Shown here: positions 50,549 through 58,123 of the stretch, in pieces
Layout: each line of letters begins with the position of its first letter
Numbering within the stretch: position 1 is the first letter of the stretch
DNA from: Agreia sp. Leaf210
GTDB lineage: Bacteria > Actinomycetota > Actinomycetes > Actinomycetales > Microbacteriaceae
Assembly: GCF_001421485.1 (NCBI RefSeq)
Contig: NZ_LMKK01000001.1
Coordinates: 1,102,361-1,166,360 of the forward strand
DNA: 64,000 nt
Reading direction: 5' to 3'
Position numbers and translations under genes: made by a program
The notes under the pieces: model-generated
What the model was told of the DNA's origin: nothing
The model's input: the letters and a program-made list of their open reading frames with translations, nothing else
Database searches by the model: none

Positions 50549-51712
50549 GTGGATGTGCTCATCACCGTTCTGCTCGTCGTGAACATCGCCCTCGTGTTCG
50601 ATTTCACGAACGGGTTCCACGACACGGCCAACGCCATGGCGACCTCCGTGGCCACGGGCGCCCTCAAGCCGAAGGTCGCGGTCACCATCTCGGCCGTGCT
50701 CAACCTGGTCGGCGCCTTCCTCTCGACCGAGGTCGCGAAGACGATCTCGCAGGGCATCATCAAGGAGGGTGACGGCGGCGTGCAGATCACGCCCACGATG
50801 ATCTTCGCCGGGCTCGTCGGCGCCGTGCTCTGGAACCTCGGCACCTGGTACCTCGGCCTCCCTTCCAGCTCCACGCACGCCCTCTTCGGCGGGCTCATCG
50901 GCGCCGCGATCATCGGTGCTGGCTTCGGCTCCGTCGACTTCGCCGTGGTTCTGTCGAAGGTCGTGCTGCCCGCTCTCTTCTCGCCCCTCGTCGCGGGTCT
51001 CGTGGCGCTGGTCGCCACCTACGCCGCCTACATGATCACGAAGCAGGCCCGATCCCGCGGCGCAGACGCCGGATTCCGCCACGGTCAGACGATCTCCGCC
51101 TCGCTCGTCTCGCTCGCCCACGGCACGAACGACGCGCAGAAGACGATGGGGGTCATCACCCTCACGCTCATCGCCGCCGGTTACCAGGGAGCCGGAACGG
51201 GCCCGCAATTCTGGGTCGTGGCATCCTGCGGTCTGGCCATCGCATTGGGCACCTACCTCGGTGGATGGCGCATCATGCGCACGGTCGGCAAGCGCATCAC
51301 CGACGTGCAGCCCGCTCAGGGTTTCGCAGCGGAGACCAGCTCGGCCGCCACCATCCTGATCTCGTCGCACCTCGGCTTCGCCCTCTCGACCACGCAGGTC
51401 ACGTCGGGCGCCGTCGTCGGTTCCGGGCTCGGAAAGAGGCTCGCGACGGTGCACTGGGGCGTCGTCGGCCGCATTGCCATGGCCTGGCTCTTCACCCTTC
51501 CGGCGGCGGCGCTCGTGGGCGGCCTCGCCGCGTGGATCGCCAGCACGAGCACGGTCGGACTCATCATCGTCGCTGTCCTCGCACTGGCCGGGGGCCTGGG
51601 GTTCGTGTTCCTCGCCCGCCGCCACCCCGTGACCCATGACAACGTGAACGACATCGACGAAGAAGATCCCGCCTCGCGTGAAGCCACACCTGCCACCACC
51701 GGAAAGGCCTGA
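50549..51712 (+). CDS. Low-affinity inorganic phosphate transporter, Pit family
   Basis: A 387-residue membrane protein. The two inverted PHO4 signatures are clear: DFTNGFHDTANAMATSVATG near the N-terminus and SLAHGTNDAQKTMGVITL in the middle. GLPSSSTHALFGGLIGAA and STTQVTSGAVVGSG are the matching second halves. It imports phosphate (metal-phosphate complex) driven by protons. The GTG start has AAGGGA upstream. A small membrane protein gene follows 3 nt downstream. Confidence 0.93.
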   Translation: MDVLITVLLVVNIALVFDFTNGFHDTANAMATSVATGALKPKVAVTISAVLNLVGAFLSTEVAKTISQGIIKEGDGGVQITPTMIFAGLVGAVLWNLGTWYLGLPSSSTHALFGGLIGAAIIGAGFGSVDFAVVLSKVVLPALFSPLVAGLVALVATYAAYMITKQARSRGADAGFRHGQTISASLVSLAHGTNDAQKTMGVITLTLIAAGYQGAGTGPQFWVVASCGLAIALGTYLGGWRIMRTVGKRITDVQPAQGFAAETSSAATILISSHLGFALSTTQVTSGAVVGSGLGKRLATVHWGVVGRIAMAWLFTLPAAALVGGLAAWIASTSTVGLIIVAVLALAGGLGFVFLARRHPVTHDNVNDIDEEDPASREATPATTGKA

Positions 51713-51715
51713 CCC

Positions 51716-51994
51716 ATGACATCGGACAAGTTCCTCGGAGTCGACTGGGCCGCCTTCGGCATCGTGTTCGCCGTGGCTTTCGCCGCAGCCGTCGTCATCG
51801 TCTCGTTCTACGCTCTCGGGCTGCGCCTGCTCGCCGTCGGATCGACAGACGATACCGGAGCCGACGGCTCGATCGTGTCGACGGCCCGAGGTTCCCGCCC
51901 CCTCGGCGCGACGGTCGGGGCATTCGCCTGCCTGGCCGTGTGCGTGGCTGCTGTGCTCTACGGGCTGTACCTGATCATTCCGCAGTTCCACTGA
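51716..51994 (+). CDS. Small membrane protein linked to the Pit transporter
   Basis: A 92-residue protein with two membrane helices (about residues 13-35 and 66-86) joined by a polar loop with SVGSTDDTGADG-like sequence. It starts 3 nt after the pit stop codon. Such two-helix partners are often found beside pit genes in actinobacteria. A role as an accessory subunit is only inferred from the linkage. Confidence 0.75.
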   Translation: MTSDKFLGVDWAAFGIVFAVAFAAAVVIVSFYALGLRLLAVGSTDDTGADGSIVSTARGSRPLGATVGAFACLAVCVAAVLYGLYLIIPQFH

Positions 51995-52022
51995 CGCGTT
52001 CGGTCTCACCCATAATGAATGC

Positions 52023-52418
52023 GTGGATCCCGACGCGCGTTGCCCCTGCGGCTCCGGCCTGAGCTACGGCGAGTGCTGCGGACCGCTGCACAGCGGGGCC
52101 GCGAGCGCACCGACGGCCGAGAGACTGATGCGGTCACGCTTCTCGGCCTTCGCGGTGGGCGACCCTGCCTACCTGCTGCGGTCGTGGCATCCGGATACCC
52201 GACCCGCGTCGATCGAGATCGACTCCGACACCCGCTGGCTGTGGCTCGAGATCGTGCGCACGGAGCGCGGCTCGGAGCGCGACCGCGACGGAGTCGTGGA
52301 ATTCCGCGCGAAGTACCGGGTGGATGCGCCGGAGGGCCGGACCTCGGGCGTGCAGCACGAGGTCAGCACGTTCACCCGTGTGGCGGGCGAGTGGGTCTAC
52401 GTCGACGGCGAGGCTTGA
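52023..52418 (+). CDS. YchJ-like protein with SEC-C zinc motif (UPF0225)
   Basis: A 131-residue protein. The N-terminal CPCGSGLSYGECCGPLHSG is the SEC-C zinc-binding motif. The rest (RLMRSRFSAFAVGDPAYLLRSWHP and later FTRVAGEWVYVDGEA) is the YchJ/NTF2-like fold. The GTG start has CATAAT (52011-52016) 6 nt upstream, so it is probably leaderless. The function of the family is unknown. Confidence 0.9.
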   Translation: MDPDARCPCGSGLSYGECCGPLHSGAASAPTAERLMRSRFSAFAVGDPAYLLRSWHPDTRPASIEIDSDTRWLWLEIVRTERGSERDRDGVVEFRAKYRVDAPEGRTSGVQHEVSTFTRVAGEWVYVDGEA

Positions 52419-52465
52419 CACTCGACTGCTCGCTCGGCGCTGCGCTGCGCTGCGCACACATGACT

Positions 52466-52524
52466 GTGCCCGAATACCTCCAATTGTTCGCGTACGGGTA
52501 TCGCGAATGGAGGTATTCGGGCAC
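52466..52524. repeat. 59-bp palindromic element, copy 3 (intergenic)
   Basis: Arms GTGCCCGAATACCTCCAATT (52466-52485) and GAATGGAGGTATTCGGGCAC (52505-52524) pair at 18 of 20 positions. It lies between the convergent YchJ-like gene and the Asp23 cluster. Read on either strand it gives VPEYL and WRYSGT. Confidence 0.88.
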
Positions 52525-52547
52525 GAAAGCTCGCTCGGCGCTTTGAC

Positions 52548-52757
52548 CTACTTGGTGATCTTCTTCACGGCCTTCTTGGCCGCCTTCTGCGTCTTCTTCT
52601 GCGCGCGTGCGCGGGCCTTCTTCACGGCGGGATCGTTCCAGAAGGCCTTCGCCGTCTCGCTGATCTCGGCGTAGCGGCCGTGTCCGGCCTTGGCTCCGAC
52701 GACGTACGCGGTCGTTCCGACGGCGATGACGACGAGCCACACAATGGGTTTCGGCAT
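52548..52757 (-). CDS. Small YtxH-like membrane-anchored basic protein
   Basis: A 69-residue protein. One N-terminal helix (PIVWLVVIAVGTTAYVVGAK) is followed by a Lys/Ala/Arg-rich amphipathic tail (VKKARARAQKKTQKAAKKAV). The layout matches YtxH/actinobacterial small stress proteins, and it lies at the end of the Asp23 cluster. The Lys-rich tail could bind nucleic acid or acidic lipids. Confidence 0.7.
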   Translation of the reverse strand: MPKPIVWLVVIAVGTTAYVVGAKAGHGRYAEISETAKAFWNDPAVKKARARAQKKTQKAAKKAVKKITK

Positions 52758-52782
52758 GTGCTTCTTCTCTCTCTAGACGTTT

Positions 52783-53388
52783 CTACTGAAGGCGGGTCGT
52801 CTTGCCGACCCGGGCTCGGAATCCGCCGCTGACCTGGATCAGCGCGGGCAGTTCGCGCCCCAGCAGCCCATCGAGTGCGAGCAGTTTCGACTCGACGATG
52901 GCTGCGGCGTCTTTCGGCGACACTCCACGGCGGCAGGTGATCGACACCTTGAGCACGGGCGTGCGACGCACCGCGTAGGTCGAGACGTGCGACGCGACGA
53001 ACTCGGAGTGGCCGTCGAGCGCATCCTGCAGGGCCTGCTCGGCCACAGAGGACTCGACGATCGTGGTTCCGTGTTCTCCGCTGGAGTCGGTGACGGCCCG
53101 TGACGTGTGTCCGTGCCCGTGACGGGCGATGAACACGATGAGAACGACGATCGCGATGACGAGCAGCGCGACGACGGCGATGAGGATCCAGCTGACCTCG
53201 AGGCCAGCGAGTCGCGTCTGCTCCAGCAGCGACCCGGTCTGGTCGGTGACCTGCGCGCCGGTGTCCTTCCAGACATCCCGGATGCCGGGCACGAGTACAG
53301 CGGCGGCAGCCGCGCTACCCACGGCGAACAGTACGAGGCCGCAGACGAAGATCAGAAGCCTGTTTGCGAAACGATTGGTGCTGGTCAT
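52783..53388 (-). CDS. AmaP-like membrane anchor for Asp23
   Basis: A 201-residue protein. Two membrane helices (about residues 10-32 and 62-86) enclose an outside loop, and a cytoplasmic C-terminal domain has LKVSITCRRGVSPKDAAAIVES. This fits the alkaline-shock membrane anchor protein AmaP, which tethers Asp23 in firmicutes. The ATG overlaps the upstream stop by ATGA. Last gene of the coupled run. Confidence 0.78.
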   Translation of the reverse strand: MTSTNRFANRLLIFVCGLVLFAVGSAAAAAVLVPGIRDVWKDTGAQVTDQTGSLLEQTRLAGLEVSWILIAVVALLVIAIVVLIVFIARHGHGHTSRAVTDSSGEHGTTIVESSVAEQALQDALDGHSEFVASHVSTYAVRRTPVLKVSITCRRGVSPKDAAAIVESKLLALDGLLGRELPALIQVSGGFRARVGKTTRLQ

Positions 53389-53969
53389 GCTCCGACCTTG
53401 CCTTTCTCAGCGATGCGCACTCGAGCGCGAACCGTGGGTCGCAGCCCGTAGGAGTCGAGCTGCTCGGACACGGCGCGGGTCACGGCCTCGCGATCCGCGG
53501 GGATGCCCGATGCCGGCGTGAGGTCGACGACGCCATTGCGGTGAGACACCGACACGGTCGCGTTGTCGGGGTCGACGTTGCCTGCGTACGACGCGTGGCG
53601 GGCGAGGGCGGATGCGATCACCTCGTTGTCGACGACGGTCACCGACCGCTCGGTGTCGAGCAGGTGCCGAGCGCGGCGACCCGGAGAGAGCGACATGACG
53701 ATCAGGACGAGCCCGACCACCGCCGCGACGATTCCGGCGATCGCCACGAGCGCCGCGGGTTGCTCCGCGAGGCCGACGGCCGACGCGAACATGTCGGATG
53801 GCGCGACGAGCAGCGCGGGCAGCCCGAGCAACGCGATCACGACCTCGGTTCCCACCCAGGCGAAGACCACGATCAGGATGATCGCGAGGACGATGGCGAG
53901 CATCGACCGCGAGGAGTGGGTCTCGCGCCGCCCGATGCGGGCGTAGAGAGCCTTCGTGCTGGAGCTCAT
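53385..53969 (-). CDS. Asp23-cluster membrane protein (DUF6286-like)
   Basis: A 194-residue protein. Two hydrophobic segments (about residues 22-50 and 72-95) are followed by a cytoplasmic alpha/beta domain (VSVSHRNGVVDLTPASGIPA, EQLDSYGLRPTVRARVRI). It occupies the place of DUF6286 proteins in actinobacterial Asp23 loci. It overlaps both neighbours by 4 nt. The function is unknown beyond the envelope-stress context. Confidence 0.7.
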   Translation of the reverse strand: MSSSTKALYARIGRRETHSSRSMLAIVLAIILIVVFAWVGTEVVIALLGLPALLVAPSDMFASAVGLAEQPAALVAIAGIVAAVVGLVLIVMSLSPGRRARHLLDTERSVTVVDNEVIASALARHASYAGNVDPDNATVSVSHRNGVVDLTPASGIPADREAVTRAVSEQLDSYGLRPTVRARVRIAEKGKVGA

Positions 53970-54346
53970 TTCACTCTCTCTTCTGGCTGGATGGAGACGC
54001 CGGAGACCTTCACGATCACCTGCGCGATCTGCGAGCCGGTGAGGGTCGTCACCCGCTCCCGGATGTCGCCCTGGGCGCGCGCGGCGCGGTCGAGAATCGT
54101 TCCACCGGAGCGGTTCACGACCGAGCTGTCGGACTGGATCCGGTCGAGCGATACGACTCGGATGGGGGTCGTCACCGTCAGGGCGAGGAGTCCGTCGCGG
54201 TCGGCGAGGTCGACCCCCACGTGGTTCGAGTCGACTCCGAGCGCGTCTGCCGTGACGGCCGACACGACGCGGTTCAGAGCTTTCGACGTGATGCGGGTGC
54301 GACCGCGCTGTGCCGCGCCGGCCGGAGTCGTCGCGGCGGCACTCAT
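53966..54346 (-). CDS. Asp23-like small protein
   Basis: A 126-residue soluble protein with an Asp23-type alpha/beta core: ISSKAL-like ITSKALNRVVSAVTADALG, VGVDLADRDGLLALTVTTP and IRERVTTLTGSQIAQVIVKV. It looks like a second, diverged Asp23-type subunit encoded between the DUF2273 and DUF6286-like genes. It overlaps both by 4 nt. Confidence 0.72.
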   Translation of the reverse strand: MSAAATTPAGAAQRGRTRITSKALNRVVSAVTADALGVDSNHVGVDLADRDGLLALTVTTPIRVVSLDRIQSDSSVVNRSGGTILDRAARAQGDIRERVTTLTGSQIAQVIVKVSGVSIQPEERVK

Positions 54347-54540
54347 GAGGAGGATCGCTTTCCGCGGAACGCGTCTACGAGGCCCGACACGTCGAGCTTG
54401 CCGTCGACGATGCGGCCGATGAGGGCTCCGATGGACATGGCCACGGCCACGAAGAAGAACGCCCAGAAGCCGAAGGCGACACCGGTGAGCGCCAGGACCG
54501 CGCCGATCAGGATGCCCGTGCGGGTTGCCGAGGCGGTCAC
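54343..54540 (-). CDS. DUF2273-type small membrane protein
   Basis: A 65-residue protein. Two tight helices (GILIGAVLALTGVAFGFWAF and FVAVAMSIGALIGRIV) are followed by a short tail DVSGLVDAFRGKRSSS. This is the common DUF2273 gene of Asp23 loci. GTG overlaps the Asp23 stop (GTGA) and the 3' end overlaps the next ATG. Confidence 0.8.
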   Translation of the reverse strand: MTASATRTGILIGAVLALTGVAFGFWAFFFVAVAMSIGALIGRIVDGKLDVSGLVDAFRGKRSSS

Positions 54541-54980
54541 TGGACTCGCGCCTCAGCCTCGTCGGAGTTGTCGTCCGAAGGAAGGTGCACGTCGTTCACG
54601 GTCACGTTGACCTCGGTGACCTCCATGCCCACGATCGATTCGACCGCCTTGATGACGTTGGCGCGAACACCGTCCGAGACATCCTGCAGCGGCGCCGGGT
54701 ACTCGGCGACGATGGTCACGTCGACGGCGACCTGCGTCTCGCCGACCTCGACGCTGATGCCCTGGCTCTGGTCCGCACCGGCAACGGCCTCGCGGATGGC
54801 ACCGAAGGCGCGGGCGGCTCCGCCACCGAGGGCGAACACGCCACGCGATTCGCGAGCTGCTATGCCGGCGACCTTCGCGACGACGGAGTCGTTGATGGTG
54901 GTCTTGCCGAGGCTGGTCGATGAGGTCGAGACGCCTGCGGGAGCGACAGAGGCGGGGGTGGCGGGAGTGGTGCTGGCCAT
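54537..54980 (-). CDS. Asp23/Gls24-family envelope stress protein
   Basis: A 147-residue protein. The Asp23 core is INDSVVAKVAGIAARESRGVF, VEVGETQVAVDVTIVAEY and VIKAVESIVGMEVTEVNVTV. An Ala/Thr/Ser-rich N-terminus precedes it. ATG 54980 has GAAGGAGATC upstream. Asp23 proteins form a meshwork under the membrane via AmaP and DUF2273 partners, all present just downstream. Amino-terminal length fits actinobacterial members. Confidence 0.9.
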   Translation of the reverse strand: MASTTPATPASVAPAGVSTSSTSLGKTTINDSVVAKVAGIAARESRGVFALGGGAARAFGAIREAVAGADQSQGISVEVGETQVAVDVTIVAEYPAPLQDVSDGVRANVIKAVESIVGMEVTEVNVTVNDVHLPSDDNSDEAEARVQ

Positions 54981-55059
54981 GATGATCTCCTTCGGGTTGT
55001 GATGCCCGGATCCTTCCGGGGCTTCGTTGTGCTTCATGGATAGGTCGTCGGTAGCGACG

Positions 55060-55079
55060 GATTCGTCACGCGAATCGTG
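55060..55079 (-). promoter_or_regulatory. Candidate shared stress site upstream of the Asp23 gene
   Basis: GATTCGTCACGC-GA-ATCGTG (55060-55079) includes the inverted repeat GATTCG-TCACG-CGAATC. It lies 80 nt upstream of the Asp23 start. The same GATTCGTCACGC plus ATCGTG occurs at 56226-56246 before the 109-residue gene. A run of seven T just beside it (55085-55091 region) could end upstream transcription. Confidence 0.5.
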
Positions 55080-55104
55080 AAAACTTTTTTTCGGGCCGCT
55101 TTTC

Positions 55105-55488
55105 TCAGGGCAGCAACTGCTGCAGGCGGCCGACCCATTCGACGACGGTCGGGATCGTCTCGCCCGCCTGGTTCGCCACGGCGATGGCGCTGGCGGCCAA
55201 GGGGTAGATGGATACGATGACGGCCGCGATGACAGCGGCGACGGAGCAGATCCAGGCGAGCGCACCCCGACGGATCCGCAGAATCAGCGCCAGGAATCCG
55301 GCTGCCAGCGCGTAGCCGCCGACGACGGTCGCGATCATGCCGCCGACCGGGAAGTCGACGAGGGGAGCTGCGGCCGCCGCGGAGGTGACGAGCCCGATGA
55401 CGGGGACGAGCACGACCGCCGCGACGATGACAGTGACGATCACGCCCGTGCCGAGGGCGAACCAAACGCTGCGCGGGCGGTGTCTCAT
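55105..55488 (-). CDS. Membrane protein of the stress cluster
   Basis: A 127-residue protein with four hydrophobic segments: ALGTGVIVTVIVAAVVLVPV, GMIATVVGGYALAAGFLALI, ALAWICSVAAVIAAVIVSIY and a short final one. It overlaps the DUF7882-like gene upstream by 4 nt. I do not recognise the family. Confidence 0.7.
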   Translation of the reverse strand: MRHRPRSVWFALGTGVIVTVIVAAVVLVPVIGLVTSAAAAAPLVDFPVGGMIATVVGGYALAAGFLALILRIRRGALAWICSVAAVIAAVIVSIYPLAASAIAVANQAGETIPTVVEWVGRLQQLLP

Positions 55489-55784
55489 CGCTCGAGCTCG
55501 GCTGGTTCTGCCACGACCTCGAGCCCGTTGGGCGAGTTCGCCGTGCGCATCAGCGCATCGATCCAGGCCCGGTTGAGCGAAGGATGCCGCTTACCGGAGA
55601 AGCTGAAGAAGAGAGGGATCGCGGGGTGCAGCCACATCATGTGGTGGCCGCGATCGTTCTCCCATGAGAGGGCGAAGCTCTCGCCTCGTCGGAGTTTCGC
55701 GAGGATGACCACGCGAATGTGGTTGAGCGGCCGATCGTCGAGGACCATCTCAGCGCCCGAGTTGCCGTAGATGAGCTTGCCCAT
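55485..55784 (-). CDS. DUF7882-like small protein
   Basis: A 99-residue protein. MGKLIYGNSGAEMVLDDRPL at the start and HIRVVILAKLRRGESFALSW are typical of a short Microbacteriaceae family once labelled ATP-dependent DNA ligase and now DUF7882 (from memory). No ligase motif is present. It is first in a two-gene overlap with the membrane protein. Confidence 0.75.
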   Translation of the reverse strand: MGKLIYGNSGAEMVLDDRPLNHIRVVILAKLRRGESFALSWENDRGHHMMWLHPAIPLFFSFSGKRHPSLNRAWIDALMRTANSPNGLEVVAEPAELER

Positions 55785-55879
55785 CAGCGGTGGGCCTGGG
55801 AGTGGATGAGTGTATTCACGTTCTGTGTCTGTGGCCTTTCACGTGTGGAATCGAAGTGCGAGGGGATGCCGCGGGGCGG

Positions 55880-55910
55880 GCCGACCCCGGCCTCGTGGGC
55901 CGGGGTCGGC
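55880..55910 (-). terminator. GC-rich hairpin after the CsbD-like gene
   Basis: GCCGACCCCGGCC (55880-55892) pairs perfectly over 13 bp with GGCCGGGGTCGGC (55898-55910) around TCGTG. It lies 9 nt after the stop of the CsbD-like gene. There is no T-run, as is common in actinobacterial terminators. Confidence 0.75.
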
Positions 55911-55919
55911 GGGGAGTGC

Positions 55920-56093
55920 TTAGTGCTTGAACGCGTCTTTCACGTTCTCGCCGGCCTTCTTCGCGTCGGCCTTGGCCTGATCGGCCTTGCCCTCGGCGAC
56001 CTTGCTGTCGTCGTTGGTGAGGTTTCCGAGCGCCTCTTTGGCCTTGCCCTTGAGGTCTTCGGCGGCGTTCTGGATCTTGTCTGCTGCGCTCAT
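55920..56093 (-). CDS. CsbD-like stress protein
   Basis: A 57-residue, highly charged helical protein: SAADKIQNAAEDLKGKAKEA, ADQAKADAKKAGENVKDAF. This is the CsbD/YjbJ layout of general stress proteins. ATG 56093 has AGGAACG upstream. It is divergent from the 109-residue gene and probably under the same stress control. Confidence 0.85.
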   Translation of the reverse strand: MSAADKIQNAAEDLKGKAKEALGNLTNDDSKVAEGKADQAKADAKKAGENVKDAFKH

Positions 56094-56319
56094 GATTCGT
56101 TCCTGTCTTTCTGTGTTCGCTCGAGCATCGTCCGGAGCATCGAAATGATGCTGACGACCGATGTCAAGACTTCGGCGAAGAAATCCGCGTGTGGGACTCT
56201 TACCGGTAAGACGCATGCCGACGGCGATTCGTCACGCCAGATCGTGCCGAAATGCTGAGAAAAAGCTGCATGCCGAACTGCCGAGGGCTTCCGCCCCGTG
56301 CCTGAAGCAGAGGACCCGC
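56094..56319. promoter_or_regulatory. Divergent promoter region with two palindromes and the shared stress motif
   Basis: AGCATC-GAAAT-GATGCT (56136-56152) is a hairpin near the CsbD side. TCTTACCGGTAAGA (56198-56211) is a perfect 14-bp palindrome. GATTCGTCACGC (56226-56237) plus ATCGTG (56241-56246) repeats the motif found before the Asp23 gene. No gene is seen in the region. Confidence 0.5.
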
Positions 56320-56649
56320 ATGACCGATTCCCCCGCGAGTCTTCTCGCAGACGAGATCGAGACGGTTCTCCGGGCCATCGACGGCATCACCGAGATCTAT
56401 GCGAGCGCGCCTCTCGTCGAGACCGTCGCAAGCGAGGTCGGCGCGGCCGCCCTCTCTGTGGAGAAGGCTCCCCTCGTCACCGTCGAGACGGACGAGGAAG
56501 GCATCAGCGTCACGGCCGTGATCGGCGTCAATGAACGGTGTCCGGCGCACGAGACAGGGCGTGCCGCGCACGAGCAGATCGTCGGTCTGCTCGAGGGGGC
56601 ACCGTCGCCTGCGCGGGTCACAGTGCGCATCGCGATGATCTCGAACTGA
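56320..56649 (+). CDS. Hypothetical Asp23-locus protein
   Basis: A 109-residue protein. The core IETVLRAIDGITEIYASAPL, VTVETDEEGISVTAVIGVNE and ARVTVRIAMIS shows the beta-alpha pattern of small Asp23-associated proteins. ATG 56320 has AGAGGA upstream. It sits divergent to the CsbD-like gene within the stress cluster, and its upstream region shares GATTCGTCACGC with the Asp23 gene. Confidence 0.7.
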   Translation: MTDSPASLLADEIETVLRAIDGITEIYASAPLVETVASEVGAAALSVEKAPLVTVETDEEGISVTAVIGVNERCPAHETGRAAHEQIVGLLEGAPSPARVTVRIAMISN

Positions 56650-56713
56650 GAGCGTCGAGGGTTCCCAGGCCCTTGGGAGGAATGTCTTTGCGAGGCATGC
56701 CACCCTTGAAGGG

Positions 56714-57355
56714 ATGATTCGGACAGCAGGCAACCCCACCGAGCTCGGCGGGCTCGCCGGCTTCGCACTCACCCTGATGGAAGGCATCGGCGAGTGGGGC
56801 GTGGGACTGTTCACCCTGCTCGAGACGGTCTTCCCTCCGATTCCGAGCGAGGTCATCCTGCCGCTGGCCGGCTTCCTGTCTCAGCGGGGCGAACTCAACA
56901 TCGTGCTCGTGGTCATCACCAGCACCCTCGGCGCTTACGCGGGCTCGCTGATCCTCTACTGGCTCGGCGCGAAACTCGGAATGGACCGCGCGATCGGGTG
57001 GCTCTCGAAGCTGCCCCTGGTCGACAAGCAGGACTTCGAGAAGGCCGCGTCGTGGTTCTCGCGGCACGGCAAGTCCGCGGTCTTCTTCGGCCGGTTCATT
57101 CCCGGGGTGCGCAGCCTCATCTCGCTGCCGGCGGGAGCCGAGCGCATGCACCTGTTGACGTTCACTCTCTTCACCGTTGCGGGGAGCGCGATCTGGAACG
57201 GGCTGCTCATCGGCCTCGGGGCAGCACTCGGAACCCAATACGAGATCATCGAGAAGTACAGCGACTACCTCAACTACGCGGTGTATGCGGCGATCGTGGG
57301 AGTCGTCGTGTGGCTTGTCATCCGGCGCATTCGACGCCGTCGCGCCGCCGCCTGA
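56714..57355 (+). CDS. DedA/SNARE-associated-family membrane protein
   Basis: A 213-residue protein. ETVFPPIPSEVILPLAGFLS is the re-entrant loop motif of DedA. GRFIPGVRSLISLPAGAERM is the conserved FGRFIPGvR motif with the essential Arg. About five hydrophobic segments. The family acts as lipid scramblases/flippases, for example on undecaprenyl phosphate or phospholipids. The individual substrate is not known here. Confidence 0.92.
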   Translation: MIRTAGNPTELGGLAGFALTLMEGIGEWGVGLFTLLETVFPPIPSEVILPLAGFLSQRGELNIVLVVITSTLGAYAGSLILYWLGAKLGMDRAIGWLSKLPLVDKQDFEKAASWFSRHGKSAVFFGRFIPGVRSLISLPAGAERMHLLTFTLFTVAGSAIWNGLLIGLGAALGTQYEIIEKYSDYLNYAVYAAIVGVVVWLVIRRIRRRRAAA

Positions 57356-57380
57356 CGGCATCCGGGTACTCTGAGGCACC

Positions 57381-58031
57381 ATGTTGACTCTCGATGACGT
57401 GTGGCCCCTCTTCGCTCTTCGCCTGCGCTCGCCACGGCTCGAGCTGCGTCTGATGCGCGACGACGATCTCCCGGCCGTCGTCGAGGCGGTGCTTGCGGGC
57501 ATTCATCCGCCCGAGCGCATGCCGTTCGACGCGCCCTGGACCGATGCAGAGCCCGAGCAGCTCGCCCGTGACTTCGCGAAGTACCACTGGCACCTGCGCA
57601 CGACGGTGCAGCCCGGCACCTGGACCCTCGACTTCGTCGTTCTGCACGAGGGCCGCGTCATCGGAATGCAGGATCTGCGCGCCGAGAACCTGGCCCGCAC
57701 GAAGGCCGTCTCGTCTGGGTCGTGGCTCACCCGGTCTGCGCAGGGACAGGGGTTCGGCAAGGAGATGCGGGCCGCCATCCTGCTCTTCGCCTTCGACCAT
57801 CTCGATGTCGAGCGCGCCGAATCGAGCGCGGCCACCTGGAACGAGGCATCGCTCGGGGTCTCGCGTCGACTGGGCTATGTCGAAGATGGGCAGACCGTCG
57901 TCGAGCCCCGGCCCGGTGAGCCCAACACGATGCAGAAACTTCGCCTCGATCGCGAGCACTTCCCTCGCCCCGACTGGCAGCTCGAGGTGCACGGCGCTGC
58001 GGCCGCCCGCTCCGAACTGTTGCGCCGCTGA
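57381..58031 (+). CDS. GNAT-family acetyltransferase (RimJ/RimL type)
   Basis: A 216-residue protein. LRSPRLELRLMRDDDLPAVV opens the fold. WLTRSAQGQGFGKEMRAAIL is the acetyl-CoA loop and AATWNEASLGVSRRLGYVED closes it. TACTCT (57367-57372) lies 8 nt before the ATG. Related enzymes acetylate protein N-termini or antibiotics. The target is unknown. Confidence 0.87.
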   Translation: MLTLDDVWPLFALRLRSPRLELRLMRDDDLPAVVEAVLAGIHPPERMPFDAPWTDAEPEQLARDFAKYHWHLRTTVQPGTWTLDFVVLHEGRVIGMQDLRAENLARTKAVSSGSWLTRSAQGQGFGKEMRAAILLFAFDHLDVERAESSAATWNEASLGVSRRLGYVEDGQTVVEPRPGEPNTMQKLRLDREHFPRPDWQLEVHGAAAARSELLRR

Positions 58032-58041
58032 GCCAGCGGAC

Positions 58042-58109
58042 ATCCGCGCCGGTTCGGCGCATCCGCTGCCGGTCGACCTGGCGCGGATAGACCGAACAGG
58101 CGCGGATGC
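58042..58109. terminator. Long imperfect hairpin between convergent genes
   Basis: CATCCGCGCCGGTTCGG (58042-58058) pairs with CCGAACAGGCGCGGATG (58093-58109) at 16 of 17 positions. The 34-nt loop itself contains GCATCCGC and GCGCGGAT, which can pair. It probably ends transcription from both sides. Confidence 0.65.
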
Positions 58110-58123
58110 GGCGGCGCAGGCGA

